Origin: an uncultured Steroidobacter sp.
Lineage (GTDB): Bacteria; Pseudomonadota; Gammaproteobacteria; Steroidobacterales; Steroidobacteraceae
DNA: 56,550 bases
Direction of reading: 5' to 3'
NCBI GenBank assembly: GCA_946478975.1
Contig: CAMLEO010000008.1
Location: forward strand, 1-56,550
The notes under the pieces are model-generated. The model had not been told where the DNA came from, searched no databases, and saw nothing but the letters and a program-made list of their open reading frames with translations. This document shows, in pieces, positions 55,843-56,550 of the stretch; within the stretch, counting starts at the first letter, position 1, and each line of letters opens with the position of its first letter. The translations under genes and the position numbers were made by a program.

Positions 55843-56550
55843 CTATTTCGCCAGCGCAGCTCCGTTGGTGGCGATGACTTGGGAATAGAAATGCGCGCTC
55901 GCCTTCAGCGTGCGCTCCAGCGTCTCGTAATTCATGTGCACGATACCGAAGCGCTTGGAGAAACCGTAGGCCCACTCGAAGTTGTCGAACAGCGACCACG
56001 CAAAGTAACCGCGAATGTCCGCACCACGCTGAATCGCGTTGTACACGGCGGTGATGTGCTTGCGCAGATAGTCGACGCGCAGTGGATCTTCCAGTACGGG
56101 ACCTTCCACTTGCGGCGGATCGAAGAAGGCCGCGCCGTTCTCGGTGATGTAGACGGGCGGGTTGCCGTAGTTATCGCGGATCCACAGCAGTGTGTCCGTC
56201 AGGCCCTGCGGGAAAACTTCCCAACCCGTTTCGGTGTGCGTGTGCTGTTTCTGCTTCACCGGCGCTGCTTTGAGCGGCCAAGCAGTCGGCTCCGAGCGAA
56301 CGACGCTGCGCGTGTAGTAGTTCACGCCGACGTAGTCGATGGGCTGCCGGATCAAATCCAGATCTGCACTCGGCCACTTCGGCCATGCGTCGCCGAACAC
56401 CTCGACCAGCTCTTCGGGGTACGTACCCAGCAGCGCCGGTTCGAGATACTGGCGATTCATATAAGCCTCGGCGCGGCGGGTTGCCGCGAGATCCGCGTCC
56501 GCCTGCGACGCCGGATACTTGGGCTCGATGTTTACAACCAAACCGATCTT
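55843..56550 (-). CDS. GH1 beta-glucosidase, C-terminal part (runs off the window)
   Basis: Open to the right edge with no start visible; about 235 C-terminal residues of a family-1 glycosidase. The nucleophile Glu is in VYITENGAAF (codon at 56142-56140); PIDYVGVNYYTRS precedes it and the aglycone-site WSLFDNFEWAYGFSKRFG follows. The acid/base TFNEP motif would lie beyond the window. It converges with the discoidin-domain gene with 5 bases between stops. A beta-glucosidase fits the final step of beta-glucan use in this locus. Confidence 0.93.
   Translation of the reverse strand, partial: KIGLVVNIEPKYPASQADADLAATRRAEAYMNRQYLEPALLGTYPEELVEVFGDAWPKWPSADLDLIRQPIDYVGVNYYTRSVVRSEPTAWPLKAAPVKQKQHTHTETGWEVFPQGLTDTLLWIRDNYGNPPVYITENGAAFFDPPQVEGPVLEDPLRVDYLRKHITAVYNAIQRGADIRGYFAWSLFDNFEWAYGFSKRFGIVHMNYETLERTLKASAHFYSQVIATNGAALAK

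Overview
The window is GC-rich, gene-dense DNA of Gram-negative type. It carries a TonB-dependent receptor, lipoprotein and Sec signals, a DNA polymerase II of the enterobacterial type, a MalT-like regulator and many secreted carbohydrate-active enzymes. Taken together this suggests a free-living gammaproteobacterium that degrades plant or algal polysaccharides, in the style of the Steroidobacteraceae or Xanthomonadales. That placement is inference; there is no rRNA or other phylogenetic marker here. No gene-free stretch exceeds 300 bases, and I saw no tRNA, rRNA, CRISPR array, IS element or prophage gene.

Layout. (1) 1-6226, + strand: a tightly overlapped operon with an SDR, a D-apionate-lactonase-like protein, an EthD-like protein, an IlvD-type dehydratase, a fumarylacetoacetase-family hydrolase and a second SDR. 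In order these could form a non-phosphorylating sugar-acid pathway (dehydrogenase, lactonase, dehydratase, second dehydrogenase, diketo-acid hydrolase). (2) 10264-6223, - strand: a CDP-6-deoxyhexose cassette (SDR reductase, rfbF, rfbG, C-methyltransferase). (3) 10411-18516: an orphan FecR-like protein, a serine hydrolase, RidA, GlgX, a MarR-GNAT regulator and DNA polymerase II. The last two diverge around a perfect palindrome. (4) 18519-27899: dgoK-dgoA-gntR on the - strand diverging from a GH2 beta-galactosidase-like enzyme. An SSS symporter with a small membrane companion, an aldehyde dehydrogenase and a 3-hydroxyacid dehydrogenase follow. This looks like a galactose or anhydrogalactose utilisation locus. 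(5) 28038-36930: an NTF2-like protein, a PaiB-like protein, a secreted D-aminoacylase-type amidohydrolase, a small secreted protein, and a MalT-like LuxR regulator diverging from a beta-propeller/di-haem cytochrome. (6) 37071-45187: a TPR-GGDEF sensor, then dipeptidase, 5-oxoprolinase and MHS transporter, resembling the salvage part of a gamma-glutamyl cycle. (7) 45288-56550: a TonB receptor broken by one in-frame stop, a GH144-like glucanase, a sugar ABC importer (binding protein and two permeases, no ATPase), a large discoidin-domain glycosidase-like protein and a GH1 beta-glucosidase that runs off the right edge. I read this as a beta-glucan locus, possibly for beta-1,2-glucan.

Most notable are: an IlvD/FAA/ApnL gene set that could be a new branched-sugar-acid route; a 27-codon leader ORF whose stop overlaps the start of the SSS symporter; the in-frame stop in the TonB receptor; the MarR palindrome that overlaps a TTGACA box; and a CDP-sugar C-methylation cassette with no deoxygenase. 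Functions are read from motifs and context only, without database searches.
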